From Clostridium sp. C2-6-12 (GTDB taxonomy: Bacteria; Bacillota; Clostridia; Clostridiales; Clostridiaceae), in the NCBI RefSeq assembly GCF_009928485.1, contig NZ_JAABNP010000042.1, forward strand, positions 1 through 46,302: a stretch of 46,302 bases of DNA. The letters are read 5' to 3'. Below, piece by piece: positions 36,048 to 45,015 of the stretch (the stretch's first letter is position 1; each line of letters begins with the position of its first letter). The position numbers and the translations under genes were made by a program. Below the pieces are notes generated by a model. It saw nothing but the letters and a program-made list of their open reading frames with translations. It was not told the origin of the DNA and did not search any database.

Positions 36048-37337
36048 CTAATTTTCAAAAGCTTGTGACAAATCATAAATTATATCATCAATATGCTCTG
36101 TTCCAATAGAAAGACGAATTGTATTTGGCTTAATTCCTGACTCTGATAATTCAGTTTCGTTCATTTGTGAGTGAGTTGTACTTGCTGGGTGTATAACTAA
36201 AGATTTAACATCTGCAACATTTGCAAGTAAAGAGAATATTTCTAATTTATCAATGAAATCTTGCGCTTCTTTTGCTCCACCTTTAATTTCAAAAGTGAAG
36301 ATAGAGCCAGCTCCCTTAGGGAAATATTTTTTATATAATTCATTATCAGGACTTTCTGCCAATGATGGATGATTAACTCTTTCAACTTTTGAATGATTCT
36401 TTAAGAAATCAACTACTTTAAGTGCATTTTCAACATGACGTTCAAGTCTAAGAGAAAGTGTTTCTAATCCTTGTAATAATATAAATGCATTGAAAGGACT
36501 TATGCAAGCACCAGTATCTCTTAATATAACAGCACGGATTCTAGTTACATATGCTGCTGAACCAACTGCTTCTGCAAACTTAATTCCATGGTAACTTGGA
36601 TCTGCTTCACTTAATTGTGGGAATTTTCCTGATCCTATCCAATCAAACTTTCCAGAATCAACAATTACTCCCCCTAATGATGTTCCATGCCCACCTATAA
36701 ACTTAGTAGCTGAGTGAACAACTATATCTGCTCCATGTTCAATTGGTCTGAAGAGGAATGGAGTTCCAAATGTATTATCAACAATTAGTGGGATTTTATG
36801 CTTATGTGCAATTTCTGCAAGTGCATCAACATCTATAATATTGGAATTTGGATTTCCTAGTGATTCAATAAATATTGCCTTTGTATTTTCTTGGATTGCA
36901 TTTTCAAAATTTGATAAATTATCAGGATCTACAAAAGTTGTTGTGACACCGTTATTAGGGAAAGTATGTGCTAATAAGTTATATGATCCACCATATATAG
37001 TTTTTTCTGCTACTATATGATCTCCCGCTTTTGTTATATTTTGCAGCGCATATGTTATTGCTGCTGCCCCAGAAGCTACAGCAAGTGCTGCTACTCCACC
37101 TTCTAAAGCTGCAATACGTTTTTCAAAAACATCTTGTGTTGAATTAGTTAGACGTCCATATATATTTCCTGCATCAGCTAGTCCAAATCTTGCTGCTGCG
37201 TGTGCTGAATTTTTAAATACATATGAAGTTGTTTGGTATATTGGCACTGCTCTCGAATCGGTAGCTGGATCTGGTTGTTCCTGTCCTACGTGTAATTGTA
37301 ATGTTTCGAATTTTAATTTTCTTTCATTGTTACTCAT
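36048..37337 (-). CDS. metY: O-acetylhomoserine sulfhydrylase
   Basis: A 429-residue PLP enzyme of the Cys/Met-metabolism family. The PLP lysine is Lys212 in HSATKFIGGHGTS. The N-terminal motif ETLQLHVGQEQPDPATDSRAVP and overall length fit O-acetylhomoserine (thiol)-lyase rather than the shorter cystathionine enzymes. It makes homocysteine from O-acetylhomoserine and sulfide. The start at 37337 is preferred since GGGGG is 8 nt upstream; an ATG at 37352 overlaps that site. I see no S-box or T-box structure in the upstream 230 nt. It is transcribed as a single gene. Confidence 0.88.
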   Translation of the reverse strand: MSNNERKLKFETLQLHVGQEQPDPATDSRAVPIYQTTSYVFKNSAHAAARFGLADAGNIYGRLTNSTQDVFEKRIAALEGGVAALAVASGAAAITYALQNITKAGDHIVAEKTIYGGSYNLLAHTFPNNGVTTTFVDPDNLSNFENAIQENTKAIFIESLGNPNSNIIDVDALAEIAHKHKIPLIVDNTFGTPFLFRPIEHGADIVVHSATKFIGGHGTSLGGVIVDSGKFDWIGSGKFPQLSEADPSYHGIKFAEAVGSAAYVTRIRAVILRDTGACISPFNAFILLQGLETLSLRLERHVENALKVVDFLKNHSKVERVNHPSLAESPDNELYKKYFPKGAGSIFTFEIKGGAKEAQDFIDKLEIFSLLANVADVKSLVIHPASTTHSQMNETELSESGIKPNTIRLSIGTEHIDDIIYDLSQAFEN

Positions 37338-37524
37338 AATTTTTGCCCCCATTTTCTTTTTTATAAATTGCTTATTAATGTCTTTTTATTAATTTTATAT
37401 TTACAATATTCATATATACATGATAGATTTACTATGATTTGATGTTACTATTTTTTCTATTACTTGTCAATAAAAAATATTCCATATTTACATTATTTTA
37501 ACCTTATAATTATTGTTTTGATAA

Positions 37525-37568
37525 AAATAAGCCTGTTTAAATAACATTTATATGCTATAACCAGGCTA
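37525..37568 (-). terminator. Intrinsic terminator of the amidohydrolase gene
   Basis: AGCCTG / CAGGCT stem with a long loop, then TTATTTTTATC on the minus strand, about 17 nt after the stop at 37584. Confidence 0.65.
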
Positions 37569-37583
37569 TTTTGCTAACTAATT

Positions 37584-39326
37584 TCATTCGCTTAAATATA
37601 CTAATTCTCCATTAAAATATGTTTGAACAACATTAATTTCATGTATATCTAATGGTTCTGTTTCAAATATATTTTTATCTAATACAATAAAATCTGCTTT
37701 TTTCCCAATTTCTAAACTACCTATTTGATCTTCTTTACCTAATACATAAGCTCCATTAATTGTAAACATTTTAATTGCTTCTAATATAGATATTCTTTCA
37801 CTAGGATTTAATCTATATCTCATGTCATTAAAATTTATTTTTTCAGGATATCCAGATGGAATAAAATCATATAAATTACGTATTACAGCTGATTCAATGG
37901 CATTCAAAGGATTTAATTCACCCGATATTTCTTCATCAAAACCTCCAGCTGTAACAACTCCATTATCCACTAGGGATTTTACTGGGTATTCTCTCTGCGC
38001 CCTTTCTTCTCCTATAAATAATATTTCACTTTCTTCTAACTCATTACTTTTATTGAACCAAAATGGTTTTATTATTGAATTTATATTGAATAACTTCAGC
38101 TTTTTTATATAATATTTAGTTATTAACTCTAAACCTATTAACGAATTTCTGCACTTGTTCTTGACATTGTTATTAACAGAATACTCTAAACAATCCACTG
38201 CCAATTTACAAGCAAAATCTCCAGATGCATGTATTATAGTATTAAAATCTAATCTATTTACCATTCCTATTGCGTCTTTAAACTCTACCATATCCCACAT
38301 AAGCAATCCATTAGAAATATTTAATTTTTTCTGATTTTCATAATCCTTAAACAAATATGCAGTTCCAATACCAATAATTCCATCTAAATTAAACTTTACT
38401 ATTGATATACTAAATAAATCAGTTTCATATATTATTTTATTCCTTTTTAGCTGATGTATTTGCTCACATATTGTTTGCCTGCATACCTCATAAGGCATTA
38501 TTGTAATACCATAAATTACTTTTATTTTAAGCTTATTGGTTATTTCAAGTCTTCTATATATTTCTAGGGATATTCTTTTTTCTTCAATTAGACCTATGGA
38601 AGTCACACCATAAGAATGTAACTTATTTTGAAATTTTATAAATGTATTTAAATATTTCATATCACTATATTCTTTTAAACTATCTGTATTAATTAAGTAT
38701 ATAGCATTTCCTTTAAGAGTTCCCCATAATTCTCCTTCTTCATCTAATTCTATTATTCCACCAATAGGTGGCTTTGTGTCCTTAGTTATTTTAAAATACT
38801 CAAAAGCCTTAGTATTCAACCATAAAGCATGATTGTCAAAAGATTTTAATACTATTGGCTTTTGAGTTTCTATTTTTTCAAGCCAATTTTTATGAGGCCC
38901 TTTAAATACTTCTAAATATCCATACTTATTATTTGGTGTTCCTTCGAAACTTATCCAATTCCACCCTAAACCATAAATTACTTCTTCTTCTGGATGAGAA
39001 TCAACATAACTCTGAATCATTTTTAAATATTGCCATGGATTATTTCCTTCAAATAAAGATAACTCATCTTTGTTAATCATAAGTTTCTCTGGTAAATTAC
39101 CATGTGCAAAAATAAAACCAGGCAATACCACTTTGAACTTTAAATCAACTATTTCTGTTTTCTCATTAGAATACTTCTTTACATCTTCATTACTTCCTAA
39201 ACCTATTATTTCGCCATTTTTAACAGCCATTCCTTGATAAATTTTATTTTTATTATTGATGCTGTAAATTATACCATTAATAAAAAGCTTATCTGCATTT
39301 TTCAAAGGCTTTTTATTTGATTCCAT
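37584..39326 (-). CDS. Amidohydrolase-family protein (YtcJ-like) with altered metal site
   Basis: A 580-residue protein of the amidohydrolase-3/YtcJ group, full length for the family. Expected metal ligands are changed. The PGFIDSHxH motif reads PGFIFAHGN (69-77), losing the Asp and second His. The motif around RxEH reads LIGLELI, losing that His. The region of the catalytic Asp reads TAGGFDEEI. The HAxGD motif is kept as HASGD. Family members are usually hydrolases of cyclic amides or N-acyl amino acids. Here hydrolysis may be lost or use another site, so a specific substrate cannot be given. GGAGG precedes the ATG. The gene is monocistronic. Confidence 0.8.
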   Translation of the reverse strand: MESNKKPLKNADKLFINGIIYSINNKNKIYQGMAVKNGEIIGLGSNEDVKKYSNEKTEIVDLKFKVVLPGFIFAHGNLPEKLMINKDELSLFEGNNPWQYLKMIQSYVDSHPEEEVIYGLGWNWISFEGTPNNKYGYLEVFKGPHKNWLEKIETQKPIVLKSFDNHALWLNTKAFEYFKITKDTKPPIGGIIELDEEGELWGTLKGNAIYLINTDSLKEYSDMKYLNTFIKFQNKLHSYGVTSIGLIEEKRISLEIYRRLEITNKLKIKVIYGITIMPYEVCRQTICEQIHQLKRNKIIYETDLFSISIVKFNLDGIIGIGTAYLFKDYENQKKLNISNGLLMWDMVEFKDAIGMVNRLDFNTIIHASGDFACKLAVDCLEYSVNNNVKNKCRNSLIGLELITKYYIKKLKLFNINSIIKPFWFNKSNELEESEILFIGEERAQREYPVKSLVDNGVVTAGGFDEEISGELNPLNAIESAVIRNLYDFIPSGYPEKINFNDMRYRLNPSERISILEAIKMFTINGAYVLGKEDQIGSLEIGKKADFIVLDKNIFETEPLDIHEINVVQTYFNGELVYLSE

Positions 39327-39500
39327 TAAATATTTTCCTCCAGTTTAATAGCACTAAAATTAAAATCTACTTAATTATATTCATAAACTTAAATTTCATG
39401 AAAATTTTTAATATTAAATATGGCAATTGAACTTTACAAATATTGAATATTGATAGATAATAATTAGTAATATAATTAATAAATAAAGGAGGGGAAGTTA

Positions 39501-39965
39501 ATGGAAAATTCTATCTTAAAAGAAGGTATGAAAGCACCTGATTTTACCTTAATAGGCTCTGACAAAAAAGAACATAAATTAAGTGATTATTTAAATAAAA
39601 AAGTCGTTTTATATTTTTATCCAAAAGATAATACTCCAGCTTGTTCTCAAGAAGCTCAAGATTTTAAAAGTTTAATTGATAAATTTAATGAAAAAGATAC
39701 AGTAGTAATAGGTGTAAGCAGAGATTCTCTTAAATCCCATGATAAATTCATTGAAAAATATGGTTTACCTTTTCTTTTATTATCTGATGAAGAAGAAATA
39801 GTTTGTAATCTTTATGGAGTTTTAAAAGAAAAAACTATGTTTGGAAAAAAAGTTTTTGGAATCGAAAGAAGCACTTTTGTGATAGATGAAAATGGAATAA
39901 TCTCAAACATTTATCGAAAGATAAAGGTTCCAGGACATGTTGAAAATCTAGTCTGTTCTCTTTAA
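39501..39965 (+). CDS. bcp: Bcp/PrxQ-type peroxiredoxin
   Basis: A 154-residue AhpC/TSA-fold protein with peroxidatic Cys48 in PKDNTPACSQEA (usual family motif TPGCTxEA) and the following GVSRDS segment. The resolving cysteine that many PrxQ proteins have five residues later is absent; Cys102 and Cys152 remain as candidates. It reduces hydroperoxides, probably with thioredoxin. AAAGGAGGGG precedes the ATG at 39501. It has its own terminator. Confidence 0.9.
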   Translation: MENSILKEGMKAPDFTLIGSDKKEHKLSDYLNKKVVLYFYPKDNTPACSQEAQDFKSLIDKFNEKDTVVIGVSRDSLKSHDKFIEKYGLPFLLLSDEEEIVCNLYGVLKEKTMFGKKVFGIERSTFVIDENGIISNIYRKIKVPGHVENLVCSL

Positions 39966-39974
39966 AAAAACTAT

Positions 39975-40024
39975 AAACCAAAGGATTAGTCTTTAATAAT
40001 TTTTTAAGCTAATCCCTTGGTTTT
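39975..40024. terminator. Bidirectional intrinsic terminator
   Basis: Stem AACCAA-a-GGATTAG / CTAATCC-c-TTGGTT with a T-rich tail on the plus strand. It lies between the facing 3' ends of the peroxiredoxin and SGNH genes. Confidence 0.8.
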
Positions 40025-40087
40025 ATATTTTATATACAATTTTCATATTTACATTAAATAATAGATAATTATTAAGAATATTTTTAT

Positions 40088-40735
40088 TTAACTTAATATT
40101 TCAAGGCAATGCTTGGCAAAAGCTTCTCCTAAAAGTTTATGCCCTTCTCTTGTGAGATGCAATGCATCAATTTCAGATGGTTCTGTAATTAAAGCTGCAT
40201 CCATAAATTCAATACCTAAATTTCTTGCTATCTCCTCATACTTAGGAGCTAATTTTCTGGAAATTTCATAGGATCTCATATATCCAAAGCCTTCACCACA
40301 TTCAGACTCCATAATAGTTTTACCTATATATGTTGGAGATACTAGCAAAACTTTTGCTGGTATATTTTTAGGATTTTCCTCTGCTGTAATATTAAGCGCC
40401 ATTTTTGCAAGAATGCCAGCTCCTTTAGCTATATCACATGCTGGAACATGATATCTTTCTTTCATATCATTTGATCCAAGCATTATAATAACCAAATCCA
40501 AAGGATAATGTGATTTAATGCATGGAGTTAAATATGTTTTCCCATTCTTTAAAATATCATAAGGATCATCTAATACTGTAGTTCTACTATTTAACCCTTC
40601 TTCTATAATTCTATAGTCAGATCCTAATAATTTTTGTAAAATTCCTGTCCAGCGCTCACTATAATCATATCTTTCATGATTTTCTGGATTAAATCCATAT
40701 GTATTAGAATCCCCATAGCAAAGTATATGTTTCAT
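40088..40735 (-). CDS. SGNH/GDSL-family hydrolase (esterase-like)
   Basis: A 215-residue cytoplasmic SGNH hydrolase. Nucleophile Ser10 lies in YGDSNTYG, Gly/Asn blocks in EGLNSRTT and MLGSND, and the Asp-His pair in DALHLTREGH. The variant GDSN and overall length resemble the aryl-esterase/acyltransferase group of Mycobacterium type. The natural ester is unknown. AAGGAGG precedes the ATG. It lies 25 nt after the thioesterase gene and is the last gene of the ABC-exporter operon. Confidence 0.88.
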   Translation of the reverse strand: MKHILCYGDSNTYGFNPENHERYDYSERWTGILQKLLGSDYRIIEEGLNSRTTVLDDPYDILKNGKTYLTPCIKSHYPLDLVIIMLGSNDMKERYHVPACDIAKGAGILAKMALNITAEENPKNIPAKVLLVSPTYIGKTIMESECGEGFGYMRSYEISRKLAPKYEEIARNLGIEFMDAALITEPSEIDALHLTREGHKLLGEAFAKHCLEILS

Positions 40736-40760
40736 AAATAGTATCCTCCTTAATATTTTC

Positions 40761-41174
40761 TTATGTTAATGCTTTTAGTTTTTCAAATATTTTTAAATTG
40801 CTTTTTTTCAAATTAATTATTTTGAAATCTTTGCTTACAAAAACATGTAAAGTGCTTCCCTTAGCAATTTCTTTTTCATCTTTTTCTCTAATAACTGAAT
40901 AATTAAATTCTACTTTAACAGGTGTTAATTCCTTAACCCAAGTTTTAATAATTAATTCATCTTCATATTTTGCACCAATAATATATTTGCAATTACTTTC
41001 AGCTAAAGGAATTAAGATTCCTTCCTGCTCCATTTCAGTATAACTTATATTGCTTTCCTTTATAAAATCTGTCCTTCCTGCTTCAAACCAAATCAAATAA
41101 TTAGAATGATGTACAATTCCCATTTGATCTGTTTCAGCATACCTCACTGTAATTTTTGTTTCACTTATATACAA
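40761..41174 (-). CDS. Hotdog-fold acyl-CoA thioesterase (YbgC/4HBT type)
   Basis: A 137-residue single-hotdog thioesterase. The motif ETDQMGIVHHSNYLIWFE carries the catalytic Asp and is diagnostic for the YbgC/4-hydroxybenzoyl-CoA thioesterase family. It hydrolyses acyl-CoA, substrate unspecified. The start is probably TTG at 41174, with AAGGAG 8 nt upstream; a GTG at 41183 touches that ribosome site. It lies 52 nt after the exporter gene and 25 nt before the SGNH gene, in one operon. Confidence 0.87.
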   Translation of the reverse strand: MYISETKITVRYAETDQMGIVHHSNYLIWFEAGRTDFIKESNISYTEMEQEGILIPLAESNCKYIIGAKYEDELIIKTWVKELTPVKVEFNYSVIREKDEKEIAKGSTLHVFVSKDFKIINLKKSNLKIFEKLKALT

Positions 41175-41226
41175 TTGAAACACTCCTTGCTTATAAATTT
41201 GTATATTTATAATTTCTTTAATTTTT

Positions 41227-43080
41227 CTATTTAGATTGTTCTAGATTTCCCATTTGGCTAATTACCATATTATAATATTTTCCTTTAGCGTTCATAAGAC
41301 TCTTATGATTTCCACTTTCTAATATTTTTCCCTCTCCAATGACCATAATATGATCTGCATCTCTGATTGTAGAAAGTCTATGTGCTATTAAAAAGCTTGT
41401 TCTATTTTTCATTAAACTAACCAAGGCCTGTTGAATATCTTTTTCAGTCTTTGTATCGACACTACTGGTAGCTTCATCTAAAATTAAAATAGGGCTATCA
41501 CATAATACCGCTCTGGCAATAGAAATAAGCTGACGCTGTCCCTGGCTTAAGTTATCTGTAGCTCCGGATACCATTGTATTATATCCCTTAGGCAATTTAT
41601 GAATGAAATCATGAGCATGAGCTATTTTAGCTGCTTTTATAACTTCCTCATCAGTAGCATTCTTTTCTGAATATCGAATATTATCCATAATTGAGCCAGT
41701 AAAAAGACAGGTATCTTGTAAAACTACTGAAAAACATTTTCTAAGACTGGTTCGCTTAATATTTGTAATTGGTTCATTGTCTATTAGAATTTTACCGCTA
41801 TCTGGATCATAAAAACGTGTTAACAGATTTACAATAGTAGTCTTTCCTGCCCCTGTTTCTCCTACTAAAGCTACAGTTTCACCTGCATTAACCTTAAAGT
41901 TTATATCTTTTAATATAATATTTGATTTATCATAAGAAAAAGTTACATTTTCAAATATAACCTGACCACTAGGATTTTTTATATAAACTGCATCCTCAAT
42001 ATCTTCTGGCTCTTCTTCATTATCTAAAATTTCAAAAACCCTTTCTGCTCCTGCAAGAGCTGATTGAATAGTATTAAACATACCAGCAATAGAGTTAATT
42101 GGCTGTGAGAATTGTTTTGAATAACTCAAAAAACTTACTACAGTTCCTACTGATAAACCATATCCTACTGATAATATACCACCAACAATAGCTACAACTG
42201 CAAAAATAAAATTATTGATGACATTCATGATAGGCATCATATATCCAGACCATATTTGTGCTTTGCTGCTGCTTTCACATAATTTTTCATTAATTTCTTT
42301 AAATTCATCTAAAATATCTTTCTGCTTACTAAAAGCTTTAACCATTTTCAATCCTAGTATATTTTCTTCGATTATACCATTAAGTGATCCAAGACTTTTT
42401 TGCTGAGCTGAAAAATATTTACGACTTTTTGATACAATTCCTCGTGTTAAAATGGTTACAAATGGAATGCTTAATAAGACAACAAGAGTAAGCCATAAAT
42501 TTAAATATATCATAACAACAAAAGAACCTGCTATTGTTAAAATACTTGCTATTAATTGTGTAGTTGTCTGAGCTATGGTTGAACTAATATTGTCTACATC
42601 ATTTGTAATTCTGCTCATAGTATCACCATGAGAACGTGTATCATAAAATTTCAAGGGAAGTCTCTGCATCTTCTCAAAAAATTCTGAACGAATTACAAAT
42701 ACAAGCTTTTGTGAAATCTTAAGCATAATAAATCCATTAGCCAATGAGATGATCCAATTTATAATATACAGAAAAATAATTATTATTAAAAAATGTCTGA
42801 GCATTTCTGTTTCTACTGTTCTAGTTTCAATTTTAAACGTATTGAAAGTTTTTCCTATATAATAAGGAATTGCAACGGAAATTAATGAAGAAAAAATTGT
42901 TAGTATAATTGCTGCTATTATTGCTTTTGCCCAGCGCATATATATTTTTATAATACGCATTAAGGTACCCTTAGTGTTTTTAGGTTTTGCAGTTGGTGCA
43001 AATCTATTTCTATTTCCTCCAATTGGTTTTCCTCCAATAGATGGCCCCTTTACTTCTGCTTTAGAAAATTGTTGCAACAT
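41227..43080 (-). CDS. ABC exporter half-transporter, consensus-site subunit
   Basis: A 617-residue fused membrane/ATPase protein: an extended Gly/Lys/Pro-rich N-terminus, six transmembrane segments, then an ATPase domain with Walker A GETGAGKTT, signature LSQGQ, Walker B LILDEATS with catalytic Glu, and H-loop AHRLS. These are the canonical catalytic residues, in contrast to its partner. It starts 3 nt after the stop of that partner, with GGAGGTG placed in the junction. It probably forms a heterodimeric multidrug- or lipid-type exporter with the partner. Confidence 0.93.
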   Translation of the reverse strand: MLQQFSKAEVKGPSIGGKPIGGNRNRFAPTAKPKNTKGTLMRIIKIYMRWAKAIIAAIILTIFSSLISVAIPYYIGKTFNTFKIETRTVETEMLRHFLIIIIFLYIINWIISLANGFIMLKISQKLVFVIRSEFFEKMQRLPLKFYDTRSHGDTMSRITNDVDNISSTIAQTTTQLIASILTIAGSFVVMIYLNLWLTLVVLLSIPFVTILTRGIVSKSRKYFSAQQKSLGSLNGIIEENILGLKMVKAFSKQKDILDEFKEINEKLCESSSKAQIWSGYMMPIMNVINNFIFAVVAIVGGILSVGYGLSVGTVVSFLSYSKQFSQPINSIAGMFNTIQSALAGAERVFEILDNEEEPEDIEDAVYIKNPSGQVIFENVTFSYDKSNIILKDINFKVNAGETVALVGETGAGKTTIVNLLTRFYDPDSGKILIDNEPITNIKRTSLRKCFSVVLQDTCLFTGSIMDNIRYSEKNATDEEVIKAAKIAHAHDFIHKLPKGYNTMVSGATDNLSQGQRQLISIARAVLCDSPILILDEATSSVDTKTEKDIQQALVSLMKNRTSFLIAHRLSTIRDADHIMVIGEGKILESGNHKSLMNAKGKYYNMVISQMGNLEQSK

Positions 43081-43083
43081 AAA

Positions 43084-44802
43084 CTACACCTCCTTACTGC
43101 TTTCTATTTGAGTTCTATAAATATCTTTATATATTTCACAAGTTTTCATAAGCTCACTATGAGTTCCATAACCAGCCTTCATTCCATTATCCATAACTAA
43201 AATTTTATCTGCAAACATGGCAGTCCCACATCGCTGAGTAATTGTAATTATAGTTTGATTTCTTGTTTTTGAACTTAAACTTTCCCGAACTTTAGCTTCA
43301 GTTACAGCATCTAGAGCACTAGTTGCATCGTCTAGTATAAGTACAGCTGAATTTCTAAGTACACCTCTGGCAATTGATATACGCTGCTTTTGTCCTCCAG
43401 AAATATTAACTCCGGCACTTCCTAATAAACTTTCATAAGCACCATTCATTTTTTCAACAAAATCAGCCTGAGCCTTTGCAGCTGCATCATGTATCATCTC
43501 ATTTGAGGCCTCTGTATTTCCCCATTTAATATTATCAGCAACAGATCCTGAAAAGAGCATTGGCTTCTGCGGTACAATAGCTATATTATTACGAACCGAA
43601 TCAATATCTAATTCTTTTATATGATGATTATTAATAAGTATTTTTCCACTATTTACATCGTAAAAACGTAAAAGAAGCCAAGCTACTGTAGATTTACCAC
43701 TACCAGTTGGTCCAATTATAGCTAAACTTTGGCCACTTTCTATTGAAAATGATAAATTACTAATGGCAGGTACTCCACTGCCATTAGGATATGCAAAAGT
43801 TACCTCTTTAAATTCTATTGAACCATTTAATTTTTTTATTTTTCCAGTATGTAAAAAATCTTCTTCTGAATCAAACACTTCTTTAATTCTAGCTGTAGAA
43901 GCTTTTGTTCGAACAAACGTATTAAAAATATTAGTTATCATAATCAATGATATAAGTATTTGAGCCATATAAATTGTAAAAGCTGTAATATCTCCTGGAT
44001 TAGCAATATTTAAGGTAAATAAAACACTTCCAACATAAATTACTACTATTGTTCCAACTCCAACTGTAAGTGTTATAAGTGGTGAAATTAAAGTGACAAT
44101 TATTTGAGCTCCTATACCTTTTTCCATTAAATTTATATTTGCTCTTTCAAATTTTTCAGTTTCCTTATCATATGTTCCAAAGGCTTTAATCAAACGTACT
44201 CCAATAAGATATTCCTGTACAACAGAATTCACCTTGTCCATAGCTTTTTGTAATTCAAAAAAACGAGGATAGCTTAATTTCATACTAATTATAATTAAAC
44301 AGCCTACTATTGCAACCAATCCATATATTATCAGACTTAATTTAAAATTAAGCATTGTAGCAAAAATAATACTTCCAACACATGTGATAGGTGCTTTCAA
44401 AAAAATTCTCATTATTCCATTTACAAATTGTACAATTTGTGCCGTATCATTAGTCATACGTGTAATAAGAGAACCACTTTCAATTTTATCTGCACTTCCT
44501 TCAGAAAAATTCATAATTTTTTTAAATAAATCATATCTAAGATCTGCTCCCATGCGTTGCGATACTTTACTTGCTAAAATATTTCTTGTAACTGCAAAAC
44601 ATGCTCCAATCCCAGTAACCATAAGCATAAGGCTTCCCCAATAATAAACCCTTGAAAGTGATCCTTGTTCAATTCCATTATTAATAATATTAGACATAAA
44701 TGTAGGACCAAGCAAATCACAAATTGCCTCTAAAGCAACACAAAAAACTGCTATTAAAAATGGATTTTTATATTTTTTAAAATATTTGCCATATAGCTTC
44801 AT
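43084..44802 (-). CDS. ABC exporter half-transporter, degenerate-site subunit
   Basis: A 572-residue half-transporter: six transmembrane segments (1-310), then an ATPase domain with Walker A GPTGSGKST and signature ISGGQKQR. Walker B reads LILDDATS, with Asp in place of the catalytic Glu, and the H-loop reads ITQRCGT, with Gln in place of His. These two changes are known from the degenerate subunit of heterodimeric exporters such as TM287/288 and BmrC/BmrD. It is the first gene of the operon, with GGAA/AAGGA upstream of the ATG. The substrate is unknown. Confidence 0.93.
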   Translation of the reverse strand: MKLYGKYFKKYKNPFLIAVFCVALEAICDLLGPTFMSNIINNGIEQGSLSRVYYWGSLMLMVTGIGACFAVTRNILASKVSQRMGADLRYDLFKKIMNFSEGSADKIESGSLITRMTNDTAQIVQFVNGIMRIFLKAPITCVGSIIFATMLNFKLSLIIYGLVAIVGCLIIISMKLSYPRFFELQKAMDKVNSVVQEYLIGVRLIKAFGTYDKETEKFERANINLMEKGIGAQIIVTLISPLITLTVGVGTIVVIYVGSVLFTLNIANPGDITAFTIYMAQILISLIMITNIFNTFVRTKASTARIKEVFDSEEDFLHTGKIKKLNGSIEFKEVTFAYPNGSGVPAISNLSFSIESGQSLAIIGPTGSGKSTVAWLLLRFYDVNSGKILINNHHIKELDIDSVRNNIAIVPQKPMLFSGSVADNIKWGNTEASNEMIHDAAAKAQADFVEKMNGAYESLLGSAGVNISGGQKQRISIARGVLRNSAVLILDDATSALDAVTEAKVRESLSSKTRNQTIITITQRCGTAMFADKILVMDNGMKAGYGTHSELMKTCEIYKDIYRTQIESSKEV

Positions 44803-45015
44803 ATTATTTATTCCTTTCTTTCCTTAGATGCTAATACTCAAATTATATTATACATCCTTTTTACTCTAATTTCCTATTATTATGAATTTATAAATTAATA
44901 TATTTATCTATGAAAGGATGAAATATAGTAGTAAAATGAATAAAGCTATATTTATATAAAAGTAACTATTGCTTAACCAATGATCATGTAGTTATCATTT
45001 TTAGGAGGAAATAGG

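Noticed and set aside
37338..37583. S-box (SAM) or T-box riboswitch upstream of metY
   Set aside because: No T-box consensus, no S-box helices and no terminator adjacent to the start; only the terminator of the upstream gene is found.
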